Origin: Hyphomicrobium_A sp963759735
GTDB lineage: Bacteria; Pseudomonadota; Alphaproteobacteria; Rhizobiales; Hyphomicrobiaceae
DNA length: 64,000 nt
Reading direction: 5' to 3'
Assembly (NCBI GenBank): GCA_963759735.1
Contig: CAVXAF010000007.1
Span: 744,001-808,000 of the forward strand
The translations under genes and the position numbers were made by a program. Shown here piece by piece: positions 1 through 7,707 of the stretch (position 1 is its first letter; each line of letters starts with the position of its first letter). The notes beneath the pieces are model-generated. The model ran no database searches, was not told the DNA's origin, and worked only from the letters and a program-made list of their open reading frames with translations.

Positions 1-202
1 GCGCCGTGTGCCGTTTCCAGCCTGCAAAATATACGACGACGCGGCCGTTGAGCGTGTAGGCAGGCATGCCATAGGAGATCACCTCCTCGGCGCCGGGCAG
101 CGCCTTTCGCAGAAGGGCGCGCATGGCTTGCAGTGCGCGGCGCGCCGCAGGCGGTTGTCCGTCGATGTAGGCTTCGACGGTTGCGACTGGATTTGCGTCC
201 AT
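1..202 (-). CDS. DUF1801 family protein, 3' end cut by window edge
   Basis: Reading the minus strand from the ATG at 202 gives 67 codons with no stop before the window edge, so the C-terminal part is missing. The start reads MDANPVATVEAYIDGQPP, followed by ALPGAEEVISYGMPAY and then GRVVVYFAGWKRH. The E-x-I-S-Y-G-M-P-A-Y block and the following F-x-x-x-K-x-H are the hallmark of the DUF1801/YdhG family. These are small proteins of about 120-140 residues with a beta-rich fold and no settled biochemical role. The function here is unknown. The family call rests on motif recognition only. Confidence 0.75.
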   Translation of the reverse strand, partial: MDANPVATVEAYIDGQPPAARRALQAMRALLRKALPGAEEVISYGMPAYTLNGRVVVYFAGWKRHTA

Positions 203-334
203 CTTCCTCTCGCCCACCGCGGCACACTCGCCCCTGGCCGCGCCTATTCATGACGGATATCATGAGGCATTGGCCGCGCGCCGACCATCGGGCGTGCGTC
301 ATGGAAGGCGCTACTGGCGCTTACGGGGGATGAC

Positions 335-832
335 ATGATTCTCGGGCTATCGTTCGAAACGTTCCTGCTGCTACACGTGCTGATCAGCATCATTGGCATC
401 GTCACTGGGGTGATCGCCCTCGCTGCCATGCTGCGCGGCGCCGCGCCGGACTGGGTGACGCACGTGTTTCTGGCGACGACGGCGCTGACCACGATCACCG
501 GTTTCCTGTTCCCCATCTCAGTGATCACGCCGGCGGTCGCCACCGGCATCGTCTCGACGGTGCTGCTGATCGCGGCCTTCCTCGGCCTCTACGCGTTCCA
601 CCTTTCGGGCGCTTGGCGCTGGATCTACGCGACGACGGCGACGGCGGCGCTGTATCTCAACTGCTTTGTGTTCGTCGTTCAGTCGTTCCAGAAGTTGCCT
701 GAACTGGCGGCCCTGGCGCCGACGCAATCGGAGGCGCCGTTCGTCATCGCCCAAACGGCGCTGCTCGCCGCCTTCGTCGGGGCCGGCTGGCGCGCGGTCC
801 AACGATTCCACCCGCCGGCGCTGGCGATCTAG
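335..832 (+). CDS. Small four-helix integral membrane protein, function unknown
   Basis: A 165-residue protein with four hydrophobic stretches, at about residues 8-32, 43-65, 68-92 and 95-117, and a fifth weaker one near 137-155. It starts at the ATG directly after a GGGGGA ribosome-binding site. No catalytic or binding motif is visible; single aromatic and polar residues lie within the helices. It resembles the generic small inner-membrane proteins often called DUF2306-like, but I cannot assign it firmly. It stands alone on the plus strand, with a divergent DUF1801 gene upstream and a DUF2277 gene downstream. Confidence 0.6.
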   Translation: MILGLSFETFLLLHVLISIIGIVTGVIALAAMLRGAAPDWVTHVFLATTALTTITGFLFPISVITPAVATGIVSTVLLIAAFLGLYAFHLSGAWRWIYATTATAALYLNCFVFVVQSFQKLPELAALAPTQSEAPFVIAQTALLAAFVGAGWRAVQRFHPPALAI

Positions 833-937
833 CACTTGGCGTGTATCGATAGGTCCAGCAGCTTGGCGGATACGCCATCAAGTCAACGCCGCCTCGCCCT
901 ACTGTCAGCTGAACCACTCGTCAGTGAGGAGGTAGCG

Positions 938-1210
938 ATGTGCCGCAATATCAAGACGCTATATAACTTCGCGCCACCGGCGACGGATGCCGAGATCAAC
1001 GCCTCGGCATTGCAGTTCGTGCGCAAGCTGTCAGGCATGAACAGCCCATCGAAGGCGAACGAGGCGGCGTTCGTGCAGGCGGTCGAGGAGGTGTCACGGG
1101 CGGCCGAGAAGCTTCTCGCCTCGCTCGTCACCGTGGCGCCGCCGCGCGATCGCGACACGGAAGCCGCACGCGCGCGGCTCCGCTCCCTCGCCCGCTTCGG
1201 CCCGCGCTGA
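938..1210 (+). CDS. DUF2277 family protein
   Basis: A 90-residue protein beginning MCRNIKTLYNF, the typical opening of the DUF2277 family, followed by a mostly helical body (PATDAEINASALQFVRKLSG, then a second helix around VEEVSRAAEKLLASL). The start at 938 is chosen because GAGGAGG lies at 926-932, although the frame stays open further upstream to 836. The N-terminal Cys and Asn are conserved in this family. No biochemical function is established. The C-terminus is short and basic. Confidence 0.8.
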   Translation: MCRNIKTLYNFAPPATDAEINASALQFVRKLSGMNSPSKANEAAFVQAVEEVSRAAEKLLASLVTVAPPRDRDTEAARARLRSLARFGPR

Positions 1211-1225
1211 GGCGGCAGCCCGCCA

Positions 1226-1968
1226 TCACGCGGGCGCCACGCCAGCCATCTCCCGAATGGTGTCGCGAGCTTTAGCCAGCGATGCCAGATGCAGGAGGAT
1301 CGCCAACGGGACGGCAAAGGTCGGCACCAGCACTAGCGGCAACTCGGTGATCAACTGGTTGGGGAGGTGGAATGCCGCGACCTGCAGCGGCGATGGCGAC
1401 GACAGAAAGCCGGTGGCCACGGCCACGATCAGGTCGGCGATACCGAAGGCATTCCACAGCATGACGATACCGGCCGGGGGATTTCTGGCGGATCCATAGA
1501 CCGCGGCTATGATCAAGGCGGTCGCGCCGACAGCGATGTCGCCGATACCGGCAGGTAATGCAAAGAATCCCGGGAGCAGCGCGGCGGAGTACAGGACGAG
1601 GAAGATGAAACCGAGCGTCCGGTAGAATTGGATGCCGATGATCCACGATTGCGGGACTGCTGCGAGGATGTCGCGCAGAAATTGGGATCGCCGGTAGAGC
1701 ACGACACCGACGATAATCGGGATCGCGATTCCGAATTGGATGCTGGGCCAATGCTGGGCCTCGGCGGTATAGGCGCCGAGCATGCCCAGGACGACGGCCA
1801 CGGCAAGCCAAGCGATCAGCAGCGTGGCGATGAGTAGGACCCCACGGTGGACCCGTTCTCTTCCCAGCCCGCTGCCGCAAGCGAGGCGCGGACGCCGAAG
1901 ACGGCTGCGGCGATGATGAGAACGTTGGCGGCGAAGATGCAAACGACCGTGAAGGCAAGCACTGACAT
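1226..1968 (-). pseudogene. Multi-pass membrane protein, interrupted by a frameshift near 1836-1858
   Basis: The natural start is the ATG at 1968 (MSVLAFTVVCIFAANVL), preceded by GGAG. That frame runs through a first hydrophobic helix to about GWEENGSTVG and then stops early. The rest of the protein continues in another frame, from about VLLIATLLIAWLAVAVV to the stop at 1226. Together they make roughly 245 residues with about seven membrane helices. One missing base (or two extra) between about 1836 and 1858 would explain the break. The gene is divergent from the HxlR regulator at 2077 and its promoter carries that regulator's presumed operators, so it is the likely regulated target. The function is unknown. 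The break may be a sequencing error or a real mutation. Confidence 0.6.
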
Positions 1969-2008
1969 GAACGTTGCTCCATTGGTGGAATAGGTACGCA
2001 ATGAATAC

Positions 2009-2036
2009 ATTATAACAAGTCGCTAGTAATAAACAA
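2009..2036 (-). promoter_or_regulatory. Predicted sigma70-type promoter for the divergent membrane protein
   Basis: On the minus strand TTGTTT (2036-2031) is followed after 16 bases by TATAAT (2014-2009), a perfect -10 hexamer. Transcription would begin near 2002 and give a leader of about 34 bases before the ATG at 1968. Both palindromic HxlR-type sites overlap this promoter, one inside the spacer and one over the -35 hexamer, which is the geometry expected of repression. Confidence 0.55.
2015..2027. promoter_or_regulatory. Degenerate HxlR-type operator copy
   Basis: ACAAGTCGCTAGT matches the clean palindrome at 2033-2045 in 10 of 13 positions and starts exactly 18 bases before it. It lies inside the spacer of the predicted divergent promoter. 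Binding by the adjacent HxlR regulator is inferred from position and repetition. Confidence 0.45.
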
Positions 2037-2045
2037 GTGACTTGT
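2033..2045. promoter_or_regulatory. Palindromic operator, probably for the HxlR regulator
   Basis: ACAAGTGACTTGT is a perfect 6-base inverted repeat around one central base. It sits 31 bases before the HxlR ATG and overlaps the -35 hexamer of the divergent promoter. HxlR dimers bind short inverted repeats of this kind in their own divergent intergenic regions. Confidence 0.55.
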
Positions 2046-2076
2046 CGTGAGCAATATTAAGTTGCTAGGATCGACT

Positions 2077-2391
2077 ATGGCCAAGTCCTATGAGCTCGAC
2101 TGCCCGGTAGCTCGCGCGCTCGACGTCATCGGCGAGCGATGGACGCTGCTGATCTTGCGGGATCTGTTGCGCCGCGGGCCGCGCCGCTTCTCAGACTTCC
2201 AGGAAGCGTTTCCAGGTATTGCTCCAAACACGCTGTCGGATCGGCTGAAGACATTGGAGGCGCACGGCCTCGTCGAGGGGCGCTTTTACGAACGCCATCC
2301 GCCGCGCGTCGAGTACGTGCTGACAGCAAAAGGCTCTGCCCTTGGACCGGTGATGAAGTCGCTGCATGCCTGGGGTGAGCGGCTCAGCTGA
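2077..2391 (+). CDS. HxlR-family winged-helix transcriptional regulator
   Basis: A 104-residue winged-helix protein. CPVARALDVIGERWTLLILR is the signature HxlR first helix with the conserved Cys and the WTLLILRDL block. GIAPNTLSDRLKTLEAHGLV is the recognition helix, and YERHPPRVEYVLTAKG forms the wing. The ATG at 2077 is preferred over a GTG at 2047 because GCTAGGA ends six bases before it and because MAKSYELDCPVA is the usual family start. HxlR proteins sense quinones, aldehydes or oxidants through the N-terminal Cys and regulate a neighbouring gene. Here the divergent membrane protein is the likely target, through the tandem sites at 2015-2045. Confidence 0.88.
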   Translation: MAKSYELDCPVARALDVIGERWTLLILRDLLRRGPRRFSDFQEAFPGIAPNTLSDRLKTLEAHGLVEGRFYERHPPRVEYVLTAKGSALGPVMKSLHAWGERLS

Positions 2392-2429
2392 GCGCGCCAT
2401 CGCCTGCCAGCCACCGGCGGAACCGCGCC

Positions 2430-3755
2430 TTACTGTCCTCTGAGCGCCAGCCGGACGTAGGCATGGCGGTGCTCCGGCATGTATTTGCGCGCCGCCGCGA
2501 CCATTTCATCGGGCGTCACGGTTTCCACCGCCAAGTCGTCGACACAGCAGCCCTCCAGCGTGCGGTCGACGATGCGGTCAAGCAGCGCCTGATTGTCGGC
2601 AGCCTCTTTGCAGCGCTTGAGCGTGATGCGGTCGCGATGGCGACAGAGCTCCTTGGCATCGATGCTGGTTTTCATCTTGTCGATGACCTCGAACACCTTC
2701 TTTTCTACGCGCTTCGGATCTTTGCTGCTCGAGATGCCGATGCGGAAGACGCCGCTGCAGGCGTCGGGCTCGTAGGCGACGTCGGGGGTGTAGGTGTCGC
2801 CATCCTTCTCGCGCAGTTCATCGAACAGCGCCGTGCTGAGATAGGCGCCGAGCGCCAGCAGAATGCGCGCATCGGGGCCGTTGAAACAAACGCCAGTGTT
2901 CCAGGCAATGCGGAGGTCGCTCATCGGGCGTTGCAACTCGAACGAAGGCTCGTTCAAGCTCTTGTAGTCGTGGGTGATGACGACCGGTGGGATGGCGCGG
3001 CGTTCTCCTTGCGCGAAAGCAAACTTGCCGAAGTGCCGCTCCACCTGGTCCTGCAGTGCGCGCGGCTCGACGCCGCCGACGACGAACAGGTCCATGTTGG
3101 CTGGCAGGCGCGTCTTGGCCGCGAAGGCCTGCAGCTCCGCCGCCAACTTGGCGGGGGCCATCTTGCAGCGCGCAATCTCCTCCGGCAGGGTCTCCTTGGC
3201 GTACGGATGGGACGTGCCGTAAAGTGCGGCATCGAACTTGCGTTGGGCGGCGATCGCCGGGTTGAACTTGTCGAGGTAGAGTTCTTCGAGCACGACGCGC
3301 TGCTGCGCGGCGACTGTCTCCAGGTCGAATTTCTGATCGAGCGAGGTGGCAGCCAACAGGCCGGTCACCTGCGGCAAATACTGCGGCAGGAACGATGCGT
3401 GCCAGCGCAGCGCACCGACTTCCGTCGACGCGTTGCCCTCCTGCACGCAATCCTTGAACAGGGCGGTGATTTCGCGTGCCGACATCGAACCGGCGGCGCC
3501 CGAGCACGACGTGTGCTCGCACAAGTGGGCCAGGCCGTTGTGGCTGATTTCATTGCTGCGCAGGACAAGCGATGCCGTCACATAGCCGGTGTTGTTGGCG
3601 ATGTAGTGGGTGCGCAGTCCGTTGGAGAGGGTGAAGCTCTGCCGCTCGCTGGCGGCGCTGGCGGGGGCCGCTTGGCCCAGTGCCACTGTCGGTAGAGAGG
3701 TCGCTGCCGCGCCTGCGAAGAGCGCCTTGAGGGAATCTCGCCGATTGATCTGCAT
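2430..3755 (-). CDS. M16 family zinc metallopeptidase with Tat signal
   Basis: A 441-residue single M16 (pitrilysin/processing-peptidase-like) unit. The N-terminus MQINRRDSLKALFAGAAATS is a twin-arginine signal, so the enzyme should be exported folded. The inverted zinc motif HLCEH is at residues 77-81, and the third ligand Glu in VVLEEL lies about 76 residues later, the family spacing. The second half-domain follows at about 230-430. A start at 3767 (MGRPMQ) is possible, but the GGGGCGG before 3755 and the signal-peptide layout favour 3755. M16 proteins often occur as adjacent catalytic/non-catalytic pairs; this one stands alone. The substrate is unknown. Confidence 0.85.
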   Translation of the reverse strand: MQINRRDSLKALFAGAAATSLPTVALGQAAPASAASERQSFTLSNGLRTHYIANNTGYVTASLVLRSNEISHNGLAHLCEHTSCSGAAGSMSAREITALFKDCVQEGNASTEVGALRWHASFLPQYLPQVTGLLAATSLDQKFDLETVAAQQRVVLEELYLDKFNPAIAAQRKFDAALYGTSHPYAKETLPEEIARCKMAPAKLAAELQAFAAKTRLPANMDLFVVGGVEPRALQDQVERHFGKFAFAQGERRAIPPVVITHDYKSLNEPSFELQRPMSDLRIAWNTGVCFNGPDARILLALGAYLSTALFDELREKDGDTYTPDVAYEPDACSGVFRIGISSSKDPKRVEKKVFEVIDKMKTSIDAKELCRHRDRITLKRCKEAADNQALLDRIVDRTLEGCCVDDLAVETVTPDEMVAAARKYMPEHRHAYVRLALRGQ

Positions 3756-3987
3756 GGGCCGCCCCATCGCGATGATTGAGTATCGTCTTCGAGCCCCGGC
3801 AATGTCGAGGCCCTCGATCGTCCGGTGCGCAAGTTTATGTGCAGCCGGGTATCGGCGGTTTAATCAGTCCTCTGATCGACGGCTATTCCGTGGGGAACAG
3901 GTTCCTGGCCCAGCTGCAGGCGGGCGCACTGATAGGCTCGGCGCGCCGGATTACGGTCGCTCCATCGCCTTCGTCACAAGCTGACAG

Positions 3988-5118
3988 CTATTGGGTGATG
4001 CAGCCGTAGCCGCTCGAGCGCAGGGAGGTGCACAGTTCCTCGGCCTGGCGCGCGTCCGCGAATGGACCCAGCATCACGCGATAGACGGCGACATCGGCCA
4101 TGGTGCCGGCGGCGATTGTCGGCTTGCGCGTTCCAAGTGAAGGCCCGTACTGCGAGGTCAGCCGGATTGCGAGCGCAAAAGCTTCGCTGCGCGACTGCGT
4201 TTCCCCAACCATCAGCCGGTTTTCTGGCGCTGCCAGCGGCGCTGCCGGAGGAAGTGGCGCCGGCGGAAGCGCCGCCAGCCGCACCGTTGCGGGTGGCGGC
4301 GCGGGTGGTGCCTCCGGTACGACAGCCGCCACTTGCGTGACGAAGGGCGACAACGGCGGGTCAGCCGGCCTTGCGGTGCGCGCGGCGGCCACCTTCGGCG
4401 GCGATTTCTCGATCGGCGCGGCGACGACCGGCAGAGGCGCGATGGTGACCTCGCCCGTCGACCACGTTGTCGGGGTCTCAGTGCGCGCAATTTTGGGCGC
4501 GACCGAGGTTGTCGGCTGCGGCGGCATGATCTGTATGGATGGCGCAGCGACAGCAACGGCGACTTGCGTGCTGCCGCCCCAGGCGGGTGCGTTCTGCCAC
4601 TGGGCAGGTGCCTGGAGCACCGCGACGGTGCCGGTCGTCACCGGGCTGGAGATGGCGGCCGCAGGGGTCACCACAGTTCGAATTGGCGTTGCAGTCGGCC
4701 ACTCAGGTGCCCGCTCAGGCGGGCGTGCGTCGCCGGCAGTCGTCACCACGACATCCGTGGCGGCGATGCCCGCCTCCTGATAGGCGGTGATGCGGTTTTC
4801 CACGGCGTCCGCCCGCTCGGTCTCCGACAGGAGATTGGAATCGAGCGCATGCGTGAGATCGCTGACGGCGTAGCCAGGTCGGCCCTGCTTGCGATGCGCC
4901 AAGCCGCGATAATAATGCGCCCGCGCCGTCTGCTCGGCGGAAAGCCTGCCGCGTAGCGCCGCGCTAAAGGCGCCGACCGCCGGTTCGAGCTTGCCGGCAC
5001 GATACGCCGTGATGCCCTTGTCGAGGATCTCTTCGGCCACGTCGGCAGCGGCAGCAGGAAGCGATCCGGCCACTGCCAGCAATAGCGCCGTCGTCAGGCT
5101 GAAGAGCGCGCGACCCAC
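3988..5118 (-). CDS. Secreted TPR and SPOR-domain protein
   Basis: A 376-residue protein with a Sec signal peptide (about 1-24, ending AAAADVAEE). A short TPR-type helical region follows at about 29-115 (AHYYRGLAHRKQGRPGYAVS). The middle is long and low in complexity, rich in Pro, Ala and Thr, at about 125-300. A C-terminal SPOR-like domain covers roughly 303-376, ending VYRVMLGPFADARQAEELC. SPOR domains bind denuded glycan strands of septal peptidoglycan, so a periplasmic role in cell division or envelope maintenance is likely. A Cys pair near the end (ELCTSLRSSGYGC) could form a disulfide. The partner and exact role are not visible. Confidence 0.75.
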   Translation of the reverse strand: MGRALFSLTTALLLAVAGSLPAAAADVAEEILDKGITAYRAGKLEPAVGAFSAALRGRLSAEQTARAHYYRGLAHRKQGRPGYAVSDLTHALDSNLLSETERADAVENRITAYQEAGIAATDVVVTTAGDARPPERAPEWPTATPIRTVVTPAAAISSPVTTGTVAVLQAPAQWQNAPAWGGSTQVAVAVAAPSIQIMPPQPTTSVAPKIARTETPTTWSTGEVTIAPLPVVAAPIEKSPPKVAAARTARPADPPLSPFVTQVAAVVPEAPPAPPPATVRLAALPPAPLPPAAPLAAPENRLMVGETQSRSEAFALAIRLTSQYGPSLGTRKPTIAAGTMADVAVYRVMLGPFADARQAEELCTSLRSSGYGCITQ

Positions 5119-5223
5119 AATGGCCTCAAGGGGTATCTGCCACTGGCGGGATTATCGACCAATTCGCCGGCCAGGGTCTTGCCCTGGGGCGCGTCTGCCT
5201 GTGGGTGGGCGCATTGCGGCAGG

Positions 5224-5646
5224 TCAGCCTTCTGCGGCGCGACGGGCGGCCAGCATGTCGAGCGTGCGCCCGAGGCCGGCGAGCAGCGAACCCAGTGCGA
5301 AAAGGGCGATGACGAGTATCTCCAGGAAGCCTTCCACGCGCTCCTTCTCGATCATGAAGTCGGAAATGTTGGCATCGGACGTCTGGTAGGCGGCCAGCAT
5401 CTCCTCGCGTTTGGCAGCGGTGGCCTGAACCTGCTCGGCCGGCGCGTTCATCAGCTTCAGCAGCGCCAGCTGATTGTCGAAAGTCGTGCGCAGCTGGATT
5501 TGCGCCGATTGCTGCGTGTTAAACGCGACCAGGCGCCATTCGATCTCCCGCTTCAGGGGCTCAAGATAGAACAGCTGCATTGCCGTCGATCCGAGCAGCA
5601 ACAGGATGCCGGCCAGCTCGCCGAACTGATATAGCCGCAGCCTCAT
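5224..5646 (-). CDS. Two-helix membrane protein with central coiled region
   Basis: A 140-residue protein starting at the ATG at 5646 (MRLRLYQFGEL), with GGGGGA upstream. The frame is open to 5778, but the extra 44 residues are unlike a protein N-terminus. There is one membrane helix at about 9-28 and another at about 107-126, enclosing a charged helical segment of some 75 residues. The C-terminus is basic (RTLDMLAARRAAEG). It is not recognised as a named family. It is divergent from the ABC-F gene across about 180 bases. Confidence 0.6.
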   Translation of the reverse strand: MRLRLYQFGELAGILLLLGSTAMQLFYLEPLKREIEWRLVAFNTQQSAQIQLRTTFDNQLALLKLMNAPAEQVQATAAKREEMLAAYQTSDANISDFMIEKERVEGFLEILVIALFALGSLLAGLGRTLDMLAARRAAEG

Positions 5647-5825
5647 TGTTTCGCTGTCCCCCGAGATGCATTTGAGCGCTTTGAGTGGCGCGCCTCGCAC
5701 CCTAGCTAGCCAGCCAGCTCGCGTTAAGGGCCGGGTAGCGGCAACACATGGCCGCACGCCCTTCCGGACCGCCGCCACATGGCTTATGGGGAGCCGAGAA
5801 TACGCCCCAGGAATCTGACGCGCAT

Positions 5826-7448
5826 ATGATTCGTCTCGACAATATCGGCAAACAGAACGGCCACCAGATCCTCTTCATCGAGGCCTCCGCAGCCCTCAAC
5901 AGGGGCGAGAAGATCGGCCTTGTCGGCCCCAACGGCTCCGGCAAGACCACCCTGTTCCGCATGATCAAGGGTGAGGAGCAGCCCGACGAGGGGCAGATCG
6001 CCGTCGATCGCGGGATCACCATCGGCTACTTCAGCCAGGACGTCGGTGAAATGTCGGGCCGCAGCGCCGTCGCCGAAGTGATGGACGGCGCCGGTCCGGT
6101 GAGCGAGGTGGCGGCGGAGCTGAAGGAGCTTGAAGCTGCCATGGCCGATCCCGACCGTGCCGATGAGATGGAAGCCATCATCGAGCGCTACGGGGAGGTG
6201 CAGGGCCGCTTCGAGGAGCTAGGCGGCTATGCGCTCGAGGGCAAGGCGCGCGAGGTGCTGGCGGGTCTCTCGTTCAGCCAGGAAATGATGGACGGCGACG
6301 TCGGCGCGCTGTCGGGTGGATGGAAGATGCGCGTGGCGCTGGCCCGCATTCTACTCATGCGCCCCGACGCCATGTTGCTCGACGAGCCGAGCAACCATCT
6401 CGACCTGGAGAGCCTCATCTGGCTGGAGAACTTCCTGCAGGGCTACGAGGGCCTGCTGTTGATGACCTCGCACGACCGTGAGTTCATGAACCGTATCGTC
6501 GGCAAGATCGTCGAAATCGACGGCGGCGCGCTCAATACCTTCTCGGGCGATCACACCTTCTACGAGGGCCAGCGTGCGCTCAACGAGAAGCAGCAGCAGG
6601 CGCAGTTCGATCGCCAGCAGGCGATGCTGGCCAAGGAGTTGAAGTTCATCGAGCGCTTCAAGGCGCGCGCCTCCCATGCCGCCCAGGTGCAGAGCCGTGT
6701 GAAGCAGATCGCCAAGATCGAGCGCGTCGAGCCGCCCAAGCGCCGGCAGACGGTGATGTTCGAGTTCCAACCGGCTCCACGCTCGGGCGAGGACGTGGTC
6801 AGCATCAAGAGCGTGCATAAAAGCTATGGCAGTCGCTCGATCTACGAGGGGCTTGATTTCCACGTGCGCCGCCGCGAGCGCTGGTGTGTGATGGGCGTCA
6901 ACGGCGCCGGCAAGTCGACGCTATTGAAGCTCGTCGCCGGTACGGCGAAACCGGATGCCGGCACGGTCAACGTCGGTGCCAGCGTGAAGATGGGCTACTT
7001 CGCCCAGCATGCGATGGACCTACTCGACGGCGAGCGCACGGTGTTCGAGGAGCTCGAATACAATTTTCCGCAGGCGGGCACGGGAGCCCTGCGCTCCCTC
7101 GCCGGCTGCTTTGGATTTTCGGGCGATGATGTCGAGAAGCGCTGCCGCGTTCTGTCGGGCGGAGAGAAAGCGCGGCTCGTCATGGCCAAGATGCTATTCG
7201 ACCCGCCCAATTTCATGGTGCTCGACGAGCCGACCAACCATCTCGACATGGCCACCAAGGAGATGCTGATCAAAGCCCTGTCGGACTATGAAGGCTCGAT
7301 GCTGTTCGTTTCCCACGACCGGCACTTCCTCGCCGCCTTGTCGAACCGCGTGCTGGAGTTGACGCCCGACGGTATCCATAATTACGGCGGCGGCTACACC
7401 GAGTACGTCGCCCGCACCGGCCACGAAGCGCCGGGCGTCGAACGGTAA
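5826..7448 (+). CDS. ABC-F family ATPase (ribosome-associated type)
   Basis: A 540-residue soluble protein with two ABC domains and no membrane part. The first Walker A is GLVGPNGSGKTT (about 33-44), with signature LSGGWKMRVALAR and Walker B MLLDEPSNHLD. A charged inter-domain linker with KFIERFKARASHAAQVQSR follows. The second domain carries MGVNGAGKST, signature LSGGEKARLVMAK and MVLDEPTNHLD. These proteins bind the ribosomal E site and tune translation or resist peptidyl-transferase stalling. The length and linker fit the YbiT/EttA/Uup range, but I cannot choose between them. The start at 5826 (MIRLDN) is preferred over the upstream 5748, because the first ABC strand begins right there. 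Confidence 0.92.
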   Translation: MIRLDNIGKQNGHQILFIEASAALNRGEKIGLVGPNGSGKTTLFRMIKGEEQPDEGQIAVDRGITIGYFSQDVGEMSGRSAVAEVMDGAGPVSEVAAELKELEAAMADPDRADEMEAIIERYGEVQGRFEELGGYALEGKAREVLAGLSFSQEMMDGDVGALSGGWKMRVALARILLMRPDAMLLDEPSNHLDLESLIWLENFLQGYEGLLLMTSHDREFMNRIVGKIVEIDGGALNTFSGDHTFYEGQRALNEKQQQAQFDRQQAMLAKELKFIERFKARASHAAQVQSRVKQIAKIERVEPPKRRQTVMFEFQPAPRSGEDVVSIKSVHKSYGSRSIYEGLDFHVRRRERWCVMGVNGAGKSTLLKLVAGTAKPDAGTVNVGASVKMGYFAQHAMDLLDGERTVFEELEYNFPQAGTGALRSLAGCFGFSGDDVEKRCRVLSGGEKARLVMAKMLFDPPNFMVLDEPTNHLDMATKEMLIKALSDYEGSMLFVSHDRHFLAALSNRVLELTPDGIHNYGGGYTEYVARTGHEAPGVER

Positions 7449-7456
7449 GGTTTCGC

Positions 7457-7672
7457 ATGCCGAAGGAAAATAGCCGCGTCGACCTTCATAAGGACGGCAG
7501 CGTGAAGGCACGCGGCTCGATGCGCGATGGTCAACTCGACGGCTACTGGGAGTGGTTTCGCAAGGACGGCACGAAAATGCGCTCCGGTCAGTTCGCTATG
7601 GGCAAGCAGGTCGGAGAGTGGATAACGTACGATGCGAAGGGCCAGGTGCATAAGGTCACGACCATCAAGTGA
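7457..7672 (+). CDS. Small MORN-repeat (YwqK-like) protein
   Basis: A 71-residue protein built from MORN-like units: GSVKARGSMRDGQLDGYWEW, FRKDGTKMRSGQFAMGKQVGEW, and a final ITYDAKGQVHKV. It begins 8 bases after the ABC-F stop and so is probably cotranscribed. MORN-type beta-hairpin repeats mediate protein or membrane contacts. The name antitoxin YwqK is sometimes attached to this family, but nothing in this sequence shows a toxin partner. The function is unknown. Confidence 0.75.
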   Translation: MPKENSRVDLHKDGSVKARGSMRDGQLDGYWEWFRKDGTKMRSGQFAMGKQVGEWITYDAKGQVHKVTTIK

Positions 7673-7707
7673 GCGCCACGGGTCGGACCCGCAAGAAGGA
7701 ACAGTGA

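Noticed and set aside
3756..3987. Spacer between the M16 and SPOR genes
   Set aside because: Looked for a small gene or operator; only short frames without start signals are present.
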